The position numbers and the translations under genes were made by a program. A stretch of 64,000 nt of DNA from Bacteroidota bacterium (GTDB lineage Bacteria; Bacteroidota; Bacteroidia; Chitinophagales; Chitinophagaceae): the NCBI GenBank assembly GCA_028875875.1, contig JAGWUV010000024.1:1-64000 (forward strand), read 5' to 3'. Position 1 is the first letter of the stretch. Every line of letters starts with the position of its first letter. The notes beneath the pieces were generated by a model that saw only the letters and a program-made list of their open reading frames with translations, ran no database searches and had not been told where the DNA came from. Positions 52,015 to 61,300 of this stretch are shown here, one piece after another.

Positions 52015-54978
52015 ATGTCTAAACGTATTTGTTTACTATACGCTATTCTGTTCACTTCTTTCACGATCATTGCGAAAGCACAAACTACTTTCCATAATCT
52101 CAAAGGTCTTCCCACCGAAAACATTTACAACCTGTATAGCGATAGCAAAGGATTTTTGTGGATCGCTCATTCGTTAGGACTTTCACGTTTTGATGGCAAA
52201 TTCATAAAAGACTTTACCTCTGATAATATGTTGTCCTTAGGAGTTACAGATATAACAGAAGACAACAAATACAGGATATGGTATCACAATTTTATAGGGC
52301 AAATCTTTTACGTTGAGAATGAAAAAGTATACAACCTAACACAATACAATTACCTAAAAGAAAGTAAATCGCCTGTTTTATTGCGGTTCAAAAACGAGAT
52401 CGTTGTTACTTCCAACCAGGGACTGTTTACTTGTTCGATTGATAACCTTCATTGTCGGTACCTGAATACTAAAGCAGGCAATTTGATATGCAATTCCATG
52501 AGTATTTGCAATGACAGCCTCATCATCATGGACAATAAAAACAGTTTTTATGTTAAAGATGGGGATAGCATACGGCCACTTGCTTTCATCAACAATTCCA
52601 ACGAACCATTCATCCCTAATAAATATGATTACCTGGCCCCGCTTCATACCAGGGATACGCTGATCATGTATAACAATATCGAGAGTAAGCTCTATGTGTT
52701 GCAACTAAAAAACAAAAGAATTGAACTGGTAAAACAATACAAAACCAAGAGCTTTACCAATACAGTAAGGATGTATCAAAATAGGATCTGGATCAACTCA
52801 AAACTGAAGAGTTACAACCTGAACAATACAGACACATTGCCTTACAAAAATATTTCTGATGTAACCACCGACCGGTTTGGAAATGTTTGGTACGCCAGTT
52901 TACAAAACGGTGTTATGTACAACAACAATGAAGCAACCTGGGAAGAAACCAACCTGCCCTTGTTAAAGGGAGATGATTTTGTGCGGTGTATTGCCAAAGT
53001 AGATGGTGTTACGGTTTCCGGTACACAATCAGGGAAGATAATCATCACCCATTCAGAAAGCGGAAATAAAGGAAGCATTTTACAATTACCTATTCAGTCC
53101 GGCGCTGTTGAGAATTTATTTACACTACCCAATAACCGTGTATTGATTGGTACTTCTATCGGGCTTTATTATTTAAATATTTATAACCAGCAAATCAATA
53201 ATCTCTTTTATGATAATACACTTAAAACAGTTTCGTTCAATGGCAATAGTATGTTCCTGGGCTATTCGCAAAAAATGATCAAGGTAAACCTCACTGATGA
53301 ACTGATCCATTTCTTACACAACAAATTACCTTATATAGCAAACGAGAACATACGCTTAGCAGCGCTTAAAGAACGCATAGTTCATCATGCACAAAAAATA
53401 TTTTCGATAAGAACCAATTATGTGGTCACAGATACGGCTACCCAATTAACCTTAGCCGCCTGTGCCGGCGACTTGTATACCATCAGGAACGATAGCATTC
53501 ATAAACTATTGTTTAACAATGCTTCCATATCCACGCAATCTTTATTTTTCAGGAAAGGACAACTTTTTATAGGCACCATTAATAAAGGCGTGCTGGTTTA
53601 CAACCATGGCTTCACTTCCATCTCCACCAGGGAAGGCCTGAGAAGCAATACTATTTTACTGATCAAAGCCATCAACGATACAGCATTTCTTTTAGAGCCC
53701 GATTGTATACAGGTTTTAAACCTCAACACACATGCCATAACACAAACACTCCCTTTACCCGAAACGATCTCCGGTTCTATCTACGATCTTATCATCTTCA
53801 ATAATAAAATCCAAATCACCACCAGCAGAAAAATCTACAGCTACCGAACATTCCTGCATGCTACAGCGGGCAGTTCTATGTATCTTTTATCTGCTCAGTA
53901 TTCTATTGACGATGCTGTTAAAGAGATGACTACCAGCATTCCTCATCAATACAATAGCATACAATTCAAAGTAGGTTTTCCCTATTTCAACCTCATGGAC
54001 AATATCAATATACAGTACAGGTTGAAAGGAGCTAACAATGATTCCTGGGAAACCATCGCCTATACAGACAAACCGATTATTTTTTATGCTTTAAGCGCCG
54101 GCAATTACCGGTTCGAATGCCGTGCAGTACTGAACAATAAGGTCATCTCTGCCAATACTGCCTCTTATGCATTCACTATCCTGCCACCTTTCTGGCAACA
54201 GCAATGGTTTTATGTTGTGCTCATAATACTCTTGTTTGCACTGGTTATGGCAGTGTACAGGTATAGTGCCGCTATAGCAAGAAGAGCCAATGAAAAAGTG
54301 ATCACTCAAATAGAACTGGAGAAAAAAATGATTGAAAGCTCCCTCACTTCTATCAGGGCACAAATGAATCCTCATTTCATTTTCAACGCACTCAATACCA
54401 TACAGAGTTATGTGTATAGCAGCGATAAACAAAGTGCCAGTAACTACCTGGGCAGGTTTTCTACGCTGATAAGAAACATCCTGGAGTATAGCCAGAAAGA
54501 CCATATTACCCTTAGTGAAGAGATTAATTTTATTAAGAACTACTGCGAACTGGAAAAGAAGAAATTCAACCCAACAGAAATAGAAGTATCCGTTATTGTT
54601 GATCCTGCTTTATTTACAGATGAGATACCTATTCCTCCCATGATCTTACAGCCCTACATAGAGAACGCTTTTAAACATGGGCTGTTTCATAAAACAGGAT
54701 TTAAAAAATTAGTGATCACTTTTACCCATGGCCATGAAGCAGGTCGGGCGCCCTATTGCAGCATTACCATTGAAGATAATGGTATTGGAAGAGAGAAAAG
54801 CATGCAGATCAATGCACAACGAAAAATGCATACAAGCTTTTCATTAACGGCCAACAATGAACGGGTATTCCTGCTGAACAGGATTAAAAAAGATTCGGTG
54901 AGGGTGATCTTTCATGACCTGCACAATGAGAAGGGCGAAGCTTCAGGAACGAAAGTGGAAGTTCAAATAATCTATTAA
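52015..54978 (+). CDS. LytS-type sensor histidine kinase with a two-component-regulator propeller
   Basis: 987 residues from the ATG at 52015, which opens a signal peptide (MSKRICLLYAILFTSFTIIAKAQ); the frame starts further upstream without one. The periplasmic part contains Reg_prop repeats (GLPTENIYNLYSDSKGFLWIAHSLGLSRFDG) and a Y_Y_Y-like domain before a single membrane helix (QQWFYVVLIILLFALVMAVYRY). The cytoplasmic part is a His_kinase/LytS domain with the phospho-acceptor His in NPHFIFNALNTIQSYVYS and the ATP-binding PPMILQPYIENAFKHG. The cognate LytTR regulator follows 12 bp later. The ligand is unknown. Confidence 0.92.
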   Translation: MSKRICLLYAILFTSFTIIAKAQTTFHNLKGLPTENIYNLYSDSKGFLWIAHSLGLSRFDGKFIKDFTSDNMLSLGVTDITEDNKYRIWYHNFIGQIFYVENEKVYNLTQYNYLKESKSPVLLRFKNEIVVTSNQGLFTCSIDNLHCRYLNTKAGNLICNSMSICNDSLIIMDNKNSFYVKDGDSIRPLAFINNSNEPFIPNKYDYLAPLHTRDTLIMYNNIESKLYVLQLKNKRIELVKQYKTKSFTNTVRMYQNRIWINSKLKSYNLNNTDTLPYKNISDVTTDRFGNVWYASLQNGVMYNNNEATWEETNLPLLKGDDFVRCIAKVDGVTVSGTQSGKIIITHSESGNKGSILQLPIQSGAVENLFTLPNNRVLIGTSIGLYYLNIYNQQINNLFYDNTLKTVSFNGNSMFLGYSQKMIKVNLTDELIHFLHNKLPYIANENIRLAALKERIVHHAQKIFSIRTNYVVTDTATQLTLAACAGDLYTIRNDSIHKLLFNNASISTQSLFFRKGQLFIGTINKGVLVYNHGFTSISTREGLRSNTILLIKAINDTAFLLEPDCIQVLNLNTHAITQTLPLPETISGSIYDLIIFNNKIQITTSRKIYSYRTFLHATAGSSMYLLSAQYSIDDAVKEMTTSIPHQYNSIQFKVGFPYFNLMDNINIQYRLKGANNDSWETIAYTDKPIIFYALSAGNYRFECRAVLNNKVISANTASYAFTILPPFWQQQWFYVVLIILLFALVMAVYRYSAAIARRANEKVITQIELEKKMIESSLTSIRAQMNPHFIFNALNTIQSYVYSSDKQSASNYLGRFSTLIRNILEYSQKDHITLSEEINFIKNYCELEKKKFNPTEIEVSVIVDPALFTDEIPIPPMILQPYIENAFKHGLFHKTGFKKLVITFTHGHEAGRAPYCSITIEDNGIGREKSMQINAQRKMHTSFSLTANNERVFLLNRIKKDSVRVIFHDLHNEKGEASGTKVEVQIIY

Positions 54979-54990
54979 TCTGTACGCACC

Positions 54991-55740
54991 ATGTTTAAAG
55001 TAATTATCATAGAAGATGAAGCGCAATCAGCGGAAGTTTTAAAGAATATGCTCCGGGAGATCAATGCAACTATCGAAGTAGTTGCTATTTGCAAAACTTT
55101 GCCTGATGGCGTGATCAGTATCAAAAAACATAAACCCACCCTTGTTTTTTTAGACATCGAGTTACCGCAATACAGCGGCTTACACATTCTTGATTTCTTC
55201 GATCCGCAGGAAGTAAATTTTAAGATCATTTTTGTTACGGCCTATAATAAGTACGCCATCGAAGCCTTCCAGATCAGCGCTGTAGATTATATGCTGAAAC
55301 CATTGGAATACGAGAAATTAGCCAATGCCATTCATAAAGTAATCAAGCTCGAAGCCAATGCCGCACAGTCTGCCTCCTTAGCTGTACTGAAGAATAATTT
55401 GCAGGACACTGCCATGAAAAAAATTGCACTTCCCGTTCAATCCGGTTTTGAGATCGTACCTGTGGAAGATATTTATTTCATCAAAGCAGAGGGGAGTTAT
55501 TCAAAAGTTGAAATTAAAAATGTAGGCAGCCTCACCATTAGTAAAAACCTTAAATATTTTGAAGATACCCTCCAACAGTTCAGTTGTTTTTTCAGGGTAC
55601 ACAGAAGTTACCTGGTGAATATTCACTTTGCGAAAAGAATTTATAAATCAGATGGCATCATCATATTAGAAAATGATACCGAAATTCCTATCATCTCCGA
55701 AAAAATTGAAGAAGTAGTGAACAGCATTAACAGGCGATGA
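54991..55740 (+). CDS. LytTR-family response regulator
   Basis: A 249-residue regulator with an N-terminal receiver (phospho-acceptor Asp in LVFLDIELPQYSGL near residue 54, acidic pair EDE at 8-10, conserved Thr/Lys in FVTAYNKYA and MLKPLEY) and a C-terminal LytTR DNA-binding domain (VEDIYFIKAEGSYSKVEI ... FFRVHRSYLVNI). It starts 12 bp after the kinase stop and is certainly its partner. LytTR proteins bind direct repeats; no target near the operon is evident. Confidence 0.95.
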   Translation: MFKVIIIEDEAQSAEVLKNMLREINATIEVVAICKTLPDGVISIKKHKPTLVFLDIELPQYSGLHILDFFDPQEVNFKIIFVTAYNKYAIEAFQISAVDYMLKPLEYEKLANAIHKVIKLEANAAQSASLAVLKNNLQDTAMKKIALPVQSGFEIVPVEDIYFIKAEGSYSKVEIKNVGSLTISKNLKYFEDTLQQFSCFFRVHRSYLVNIHFAKRIYKSDGIIILENDTEIPIISEKIEEVVNSINRR

Positions 55741-55791
55741 ACAGGTATCACTGCATCAGTCATACCATTACAGTAACCATCCTTTCACTGC

Positions 55792-56919
55792 TCAGCGCCC
55801 TGTTATCGTTTTAATGAATTGCACTTCTTCCTGTTGGTAAGGTGTTCCGTTCGCCCTGAAAATATCATGAAACCAAAGTACCGGTTCACCATCATATTTT
55901 TTCCGCCAACTATCCCAGGGGTAAATGGTTTGTGATTTTCCGTTTACAAATCCCCAGTTGATCACACCTACATGGTATTTCTTCGCTACCGGCATGATTT
56001 CCTGAAAGGTGCTGTGATTAGGCCTTGCCATATATTCCGTACACAATAAAGGTTTATGATAGCGTTGCAGCCATTGGATATGTTTTTCGAAGGATGCCGC
56101 ATTTTCATAATTGTGGAAAGAGATAATGTCAGATTCTTGAATCATTATCTTTTGCATCGCACTGAGGCTATTATCGCTCGACCAGTTACCCGCCCATATA
56201 CCTGATGTTAGCGGCTGCACAGGGTTTGCCATTCTTGCCCATTGAAACACTTGCGGCAACAGCTTTTCCACCAATGCAACTTTATCATAAGGCTCAAAAC
56301 GGTTATAGCTTCCTTCATTGGTATTATCGGGTTCATTCCAAACATCCCATCCCAGTATTCGAGGATCGTTACGGAAACTCCTCACCACATCAATAACATA
56401 CTTTTCTAAGCGCTTGTACTGCGTTGCATCTTTTAATGCATCGGCACCCGGACTTTGTACCCATCCTGAATTGTGCAGGTAAGGGGCAGGGGTATGCTGT
56501 TTACCGGTGTGCGGGAACGGATCCCAACAGGAATCGAAGATCACAAACAAAGGACGGATCCCATACCGTGACGCAATTTGCAGCACTATATCCATACGCT
56601 TTTTAAACCCTGTAGGATCTGCCGCATAGGCCAGGTCGTGCAAGAAAATACGCATTGTATTCATACCGATACCGGATGCCCATTTCAATTCCCGGGAGAT
56701 GGTAAGGGTATCAAAGCTATCGCCCTGCCACATCTCTAACTGGTTGATCGCTGTGCTGGGTAAAAAATTAGCCCCTACCAGCCAGGGTTGTTTTGCAGAC
56801 CATTTTACCGCCTGTTCGGCAGACCATACTGTTCTTCCGCCGCTCATCGGCTTTTGTCCGTAACCGGTACTCGTAAAAACGAATAATGTACTAATGAAAA
56901 GGAATGTAAGCAATCGCAT
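55792..56919 (-). CDS. Exported GH5-like glycoside hydrolase (cellulase/mannanase type)
   Basis: 375 residues from the ATG at 56919 (MRLLTFLFISTLFVFTSTG signal peptide); a further upstream ATG would add a polar stretch. The clan GH-A barrel is readable: INQLEMWQGDSFDTLTISRELKWASGIGMNTMRIF, the acid/base Glu in GWDVWNEPDNTNEG, and the nucleophile Glu in LLCTEYMARP. It resembles the group annotated as cellulase family glycosylhydrolase or 1,4-beta-xylanase; the true substrate is not known. It converges on the response-regulator gene. Confidence 0.87.
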   Translation of the reverse strand: MRLLTFLFISTLFVFTSTGYGQKPMSGGRTVWSAEQAVKWSAKQPWLVGANFLPSTAINQLEMWQGDSFDTLTISRELKWASGIGMNTMRIFLHDLAYAADPTGFKKRMDIVLQIASRYGIRPLFVIFDSCWDPFPHTGKQHTPAPYLHNSGWVQSPGADALKDATQYKRLEKYVIDVVRSFRNDPRILGWDVWNEPDNTNEGSYNRFEPYDKVALVEKLLPQVFQWARMANPVQPLTSGIWAGNWSSDNSLSAMQKIMIQESDIISFHNYENAASFEKHIQWLQRYHKPLLCTEYMARPNHSTFQEIMPVAKKYHVGVINWGFVNGKSQTIYPWDSWRKKYDGEPVLWFHDIFRANGTPYQQEEVQFIKTITGR

Positions 56920-57274
56920 GCTATCTATTTTAGCGTTATCGTTTGTTTGAAAAGGTAATGTCATAGCTGCAATCCATACATGGATGCAGCATCATGATGA
57001 TTGCATTACCCTACCGGTAAACAAAATAATGATTATTTCCTCGTCGGCAGCTTTTCATTTACAGATTCCGGCATATCCTACACATTGGCGTTGAGGTGAT
57101 ATTTGAAATACGTCCAGTTTGAACTGTTGATGATTAAGGTTAACAAAGTTGATTGGTTATTCTATTGCCCAATTTATAACATCAAGTGTGAACTTATGCT
57201 AATTTTTAATCGAAGTTGACTTCTACGAACTGTCTGCCGACTTAATGCCAATGCCGATATTGGCAGAAGTTTTA
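56920..57274. other. 355-bp non-coding stretch
   Basis: Between the GH5-like gene and the small membrane protein gene, both on the minus strand. It contains one 7-bp inverted repeat (TGCCAAT / ATTGGCA at 57246-57265), possibly a weak terminator for the membrane protein gene; I see no gene. Confidence 0.5.
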
Positions 57275-57709
57275 TTACACAGTCTTTGCCATTGCAAATA
57301 GTATGATTATAAATATTATAAGTAATAAACCTAAAAGTCCAATAAGCCCAATCCAAACTGCTCTCCATGTTGAATACGTTTGTCCACTTGCGGCGATATG
57401 AGACTTTATTGCTGATCCCTGAAATTTTTGCACTAAAAATCTAGCAATTCCAGTATAAATTAAAGGAATTAAATAGTTAGGAATCTTGTCCATGTTTGGA
57501 ATTAAAAAAACACTTGCAAAAATTACAATCGTTACACAGATTGAAATTATCCAAGATGTCTTTGCTTTGTCTATCTGTCCAAGCTTTTTAAAATTTTCGG
57601 CAGCTAAATATCCTGCAACCAGCGGCCCACCAATAAAAGTCCCAATATAAACTGCTTTGTCTTTATAAAGTTTAAATAATGGCTGAGGTTGCTGTGGATT
57701 TTCTTCCAT
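57275..57709 (-). CDS. Small polytopic membrane protein
   Basis: A 144-residue protein with four hydrophobic segments (YIGTFIGGPLVAGYLAA, SWIISICVTIVIFASVFLI, YLIPLIYTGIARFLV and AVWIGLIGLLGLLLIIFIIILF) and a short Pro/Gln-rich N-terminus (MEENPQQPQPLFKLY). I do not recognise the family. Its DNA is more AT-rich than its neighbours, and it sits in a loosely packed stretch with about 350 bp of non-coding DNA on each side; that could hint at transfer, but is weak evidence. The location is presumably the inner membrane. Confidence 0.65.
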   Translation of the reverse strand: MEENPQQPQPLFKLYKDKAVYIGTFIGGPLVAGYLAAENFKKLGQIDKAKTSWIISICVTIVIFASVFLIPNMDKIPNYLIPLIYTGIARFLVQKFQGSAIKSHIAASGQTYSTWRAVWIGLIGLLGLLLIIFIIILFAMAKTV

Positions 57710-58090
57710 GTGATATTTTTAATTTGTGATAACTGTCTTTAATTCATTGAAAAAATACTAAGTTCAATATATTTAAAAAATTGCCATCATCGCAATCATT
57801 CACGCATAAAACATAAATACATTGCACCCATCATATCAAATATATTTCATTAGCGAGGAAAAACAAATATTTAAGAGAAATCTAATTTTTTAATAGCTAT
57901 TCTCATTTGAGGATGATTGCTTTGGGGATGGTATCGCTTAGGAAAATACGGTCAACCGTCCACGGCTAAAGGTCGATTGCTCTCTATTGCCCCATTCATC
58001 ATTCTCCTCTCCTCACCACTAGACATTCAGGAATGAAAAAAGGCCAGGTTATCCCTAGCCTTTAATATCACACAAATTAATTCCAAATAT
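57710..58090. other. 381-bp AT-rich spacer
   Basis: Before the small PID-CTERM-like gene. It holds a near-perfect 9-bp inverted repeat (AAAGGCCAG / CTAGCCTTT) around 58040-58064, which may be the terminator of the giant protein or the small gene on the minus strand. No gene is evident. Confidence 0.5.
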
Positions 58091-58285
58091 TTATTTATTA
58101 CTGCTTTTCTTATCGCGTATTTTTTTTATTCCATACCCCACCCCTCCTGCTATTAATAAACTTAATCCTCCATCCAAGGGTGCATTTACATCTCCACCGG
58201 GATCCGGGGGTTGTGCATGTACCAATACAGGCAACACTATTATTATTCCCAATATTATTGAAGTGATGATCTTTTCCTTTTTCAT
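58091..58285 (-). CDS. Small PID-CTERM-like sorted peptide
   Basis: 64 residues: a signal peptide (MKKEKIITSIILGIIIVLPVLVHAQ), a short Pro/Asp/Gly segment (PPDPGGDVN) and then the compact C-terminal motif APLDGGLSLLIAGGVGYG followed by basic residues KKIRDKK. This is the layout of PID-CTERM sorting signals: a conserved PLDGG/PIDGG, a membrane helix and a positively charged end. The protein is therefore probably processed and handled by an exosortase-like system, with only about 12 residues left as a mature piece. It lies 29 bp after the end of the giant T9SS protein gene, on the same strand. Confidence 0.65.
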   Translation of the reverse strand: MKKEKIITSIILGIIIVLPVLVHAQPPDPGGDVNAPLDGGLSLLIAGGVGYGIKKIRDKKSSNK

Positions 58286-58314
58286 GCTACTTAATTTTAA
58301 TGCTTTTCTTTTCT

Positions 58315-61300
58315 TTAATACTTGATTATTTTTTGAACGGTACTCACTTTATCATTTTTCACTTCTATCATCAATACTTCTTTTGTTTCATTTCCTAACC
58401 GAACATGAATGAGCTGGGTACCCACGGCAGCCTGTTGTGCCTGTAACAGTTTACCTTCCATCGTAAATACTCGTACCAATGTTGGTGAACTTGAGCTAAC
58501 CGCATCGTTGGATAGTCTAATGATTAACTCATCCTGTACTGGATTAGGGCCTATCTGAACACCTTGCCCATTGTTTGAGTCCTGAACTATATTTTGCTGC
58601 TTACCCACAAAATTTAAAACAAACCTTCGTTCTCCTTTACTGGCTGTATCTGCATTGATCTCAAAACTGTAACTCACCCCCTCAGTCAGCTCTGTTTCTG
58701 TTTGCTTATAGTTGTCTTTTAAAAACACGTGTACACTATCCAAATTGTTATGCGGTACTGTAATACTGTATATTCCATGCAGGGCACTGATCCCCAGTGG
58801 TACCTCTCCGCCTAAAGCAGCTCTGGCATCTACCGCAAGCCGTTCATTTTCATTAGCATTGATCGTATACACATTAACATTATCGTTATATAGCTTTCTT
58901 AAATCCACCCTATCGTGAGCACTGTTGGTAGCCTGCTTATCCATTCGCACAAAAAGCTTATCCTGGAAATAGCCATTCTGTTCTACATCCAGCTCTAACT
59001 GCTTCACTATCTCATTCCCACCAAATAAACTGGTTTGCGCTGTTCCGGTAGTATTGATATCACTGGTCGTGATAGCATAACTGCTTGTATTGGAGGGCAG
59101 ATAGGCTAGCACGCCTAACACAGGAATGGTAGTAGTAGTATTGCTATTACCACTTGAGGCTACCCAACTACCTGATTTTACACGCGGCGTGCCGGTTATT
59201 ATTACCTGGTAGGTATAATAAGGGATACCCGTAGTTTGCCCGGTTAATGCTGCTGTATTTACAGGTGCAGCATAAGGGTTACCTACCACCATAAAATTGC
59301 TACTGCTTAAAGGCGCTATGCTGATGCTGCTTCCATTTAAGGTGCCACTCACATTATAGGTGAGACCACTTGGGCCGGAGGTATAATTAGCGCCTGTTAC
59401 TTCTCCGGACAGCCCACGGTAAAATAATGAATAGGGTGTATTCGATGCCCATGTACTTCCCGTTACATTACTCCAGTTGCCGCTACCATTATCGTAAGTC
59501 CTGCTATCTGTTAACCCACTGTTCACATCGGGAGTTGTACTAATGGCAATACCATTAGTACTGGCTACAGTAGCAATGGTAGTAGCTGTACTGAATGGGT
59601 TGGCCAATACCCTCCAACCACGTTGGGCAGATATACTCTGTTGTACTGTAACCGTGCCTGTGATATTGCTACTGCTACCCACCAGGGAGCCGCCAGGGTT
59701 CACAGTGATAGTATTTACATTTAAGGTTCCTGTTCCGGTTAAAGTTAATTCAGTACCATTTTGTATCGTTACCTTTTGGGCTACCGCATTTACACCTGTC
59801 CCAATAATAGGTTGATTTGAAGCTGTCGCAATAATCACACTATCTGTGCTTACAGGTATAGAGCCGGAAATCCAGTTAGTGGTTGTATTCCAATCTGAAG
59901 AGGTGGTTCCCAACCATTTTATTGGGCAGGTGGTTGGCACATTTACAAGGAAATTACCAGAAGATATTTGTCCATAGCTGCCTAATGCAAATTGGGAAAC
60001 TATTGTATTATTTGCAGCATTTATCACCGTAAAATTGGGAAAATAATCTGCCACATACACGCTGCTACCATCGGGGCTTACGCTTATTGCCCCGGGGCTG
60101 GAAGAAATTGAACTGTTTAATACAATGGTTGCACTCACCGTATTCGTTGAGGTATTAATGACACTGATAGTCCCATCATCTCCATTCCCAACATACACTG
60201 TATTTCCGTCCGGACTGATCGCTGCTGCATATGGATTTTTTCCAATATTGATGGTAGTGCTTATTGTATAGGTTGAGGTATTAACCACACTAAGGGTCTT
60301 GTTAACATTATTTACTACATATAATGTTGACCCATCGGGTTTTATACATATACCATTGGGAGAGTTAACCGAAATACTGGTACTTACTGTATTCGTTGCC
60401 GTGTTAATAACACTTATCGTATTACTGCCAGCATTACTTACATATAATTTGGTACCATCCGGACTTACTACCAAAAAACCAGGATTAGCACCTACGGTTA
60501 TTGTTGCAGATACAGTATTGTTTGAAGTATTGATAACACTTACTGTATTACCACCATTATTAGCGACGTATACTGTACTTCCATCAGGACTGATAGCTAT
60601 CCCCTGCGGGTAAGTACCTACTGATACCGTAGCGGTCACAGTATTGGTAGAGGTATTGATCACACTCACTGAATGATTGGAATTATTGGAAACATATACT
60701 TTAGAGCCGTCCGGGCTTGAACATACCCCCCATGTACCGGTGCCTAAACCATTCGCACTCGTTATACTGGAACTTACAGTATTATTGGTCGTATTTATAA
60801 TATTTACAGCGCTGCCACTGGAAGATGGTACATAAGCATACAGTGTATAACCTGATGCATATGTATAGGAAGAACTACTGCTGCCTGTACCATTAGGTGT
60901 GGTTACTTGAATAGTACCTGTTTTTCCGCCGCCTACTATAGCAGTAATAGTTGTTGAATTGACCACAGTAAAAGATGCAGCATTAGTGCCCCCAAAACTT
61001 ACAGCTGTTGACCCGGTAAAATTTGCACCTGAAATAGTAACTGAAGTGCCATAACATCCAACATTTGGTGTAAAGGAACTTATGGTTGGCGCCGGTTGAG
61101 GATTATTGCGTAATACTGAAACTGTGTTATTATTATAATTAGCTACCGCTAAATCAGGTTTACCATCCCCATCCAAGTCGCCTATCGCTACTGAAATGGG
61201 CTGGGTTCCTGTTGTAAAATCTACTTTCGATGCAAAACTGCTGCTCGTGATACTACCACTGCTGGAGGTATTACGTAATACCGACACTGTAGCACTACCG

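Noticed and set aside
57275-57709. A mobile-element remnant around the AT-rich membrane protein gene
   Set aside because: There are no terminal inverted repeats, target duplications or transposase fragments; AT-richness alone is not enough.
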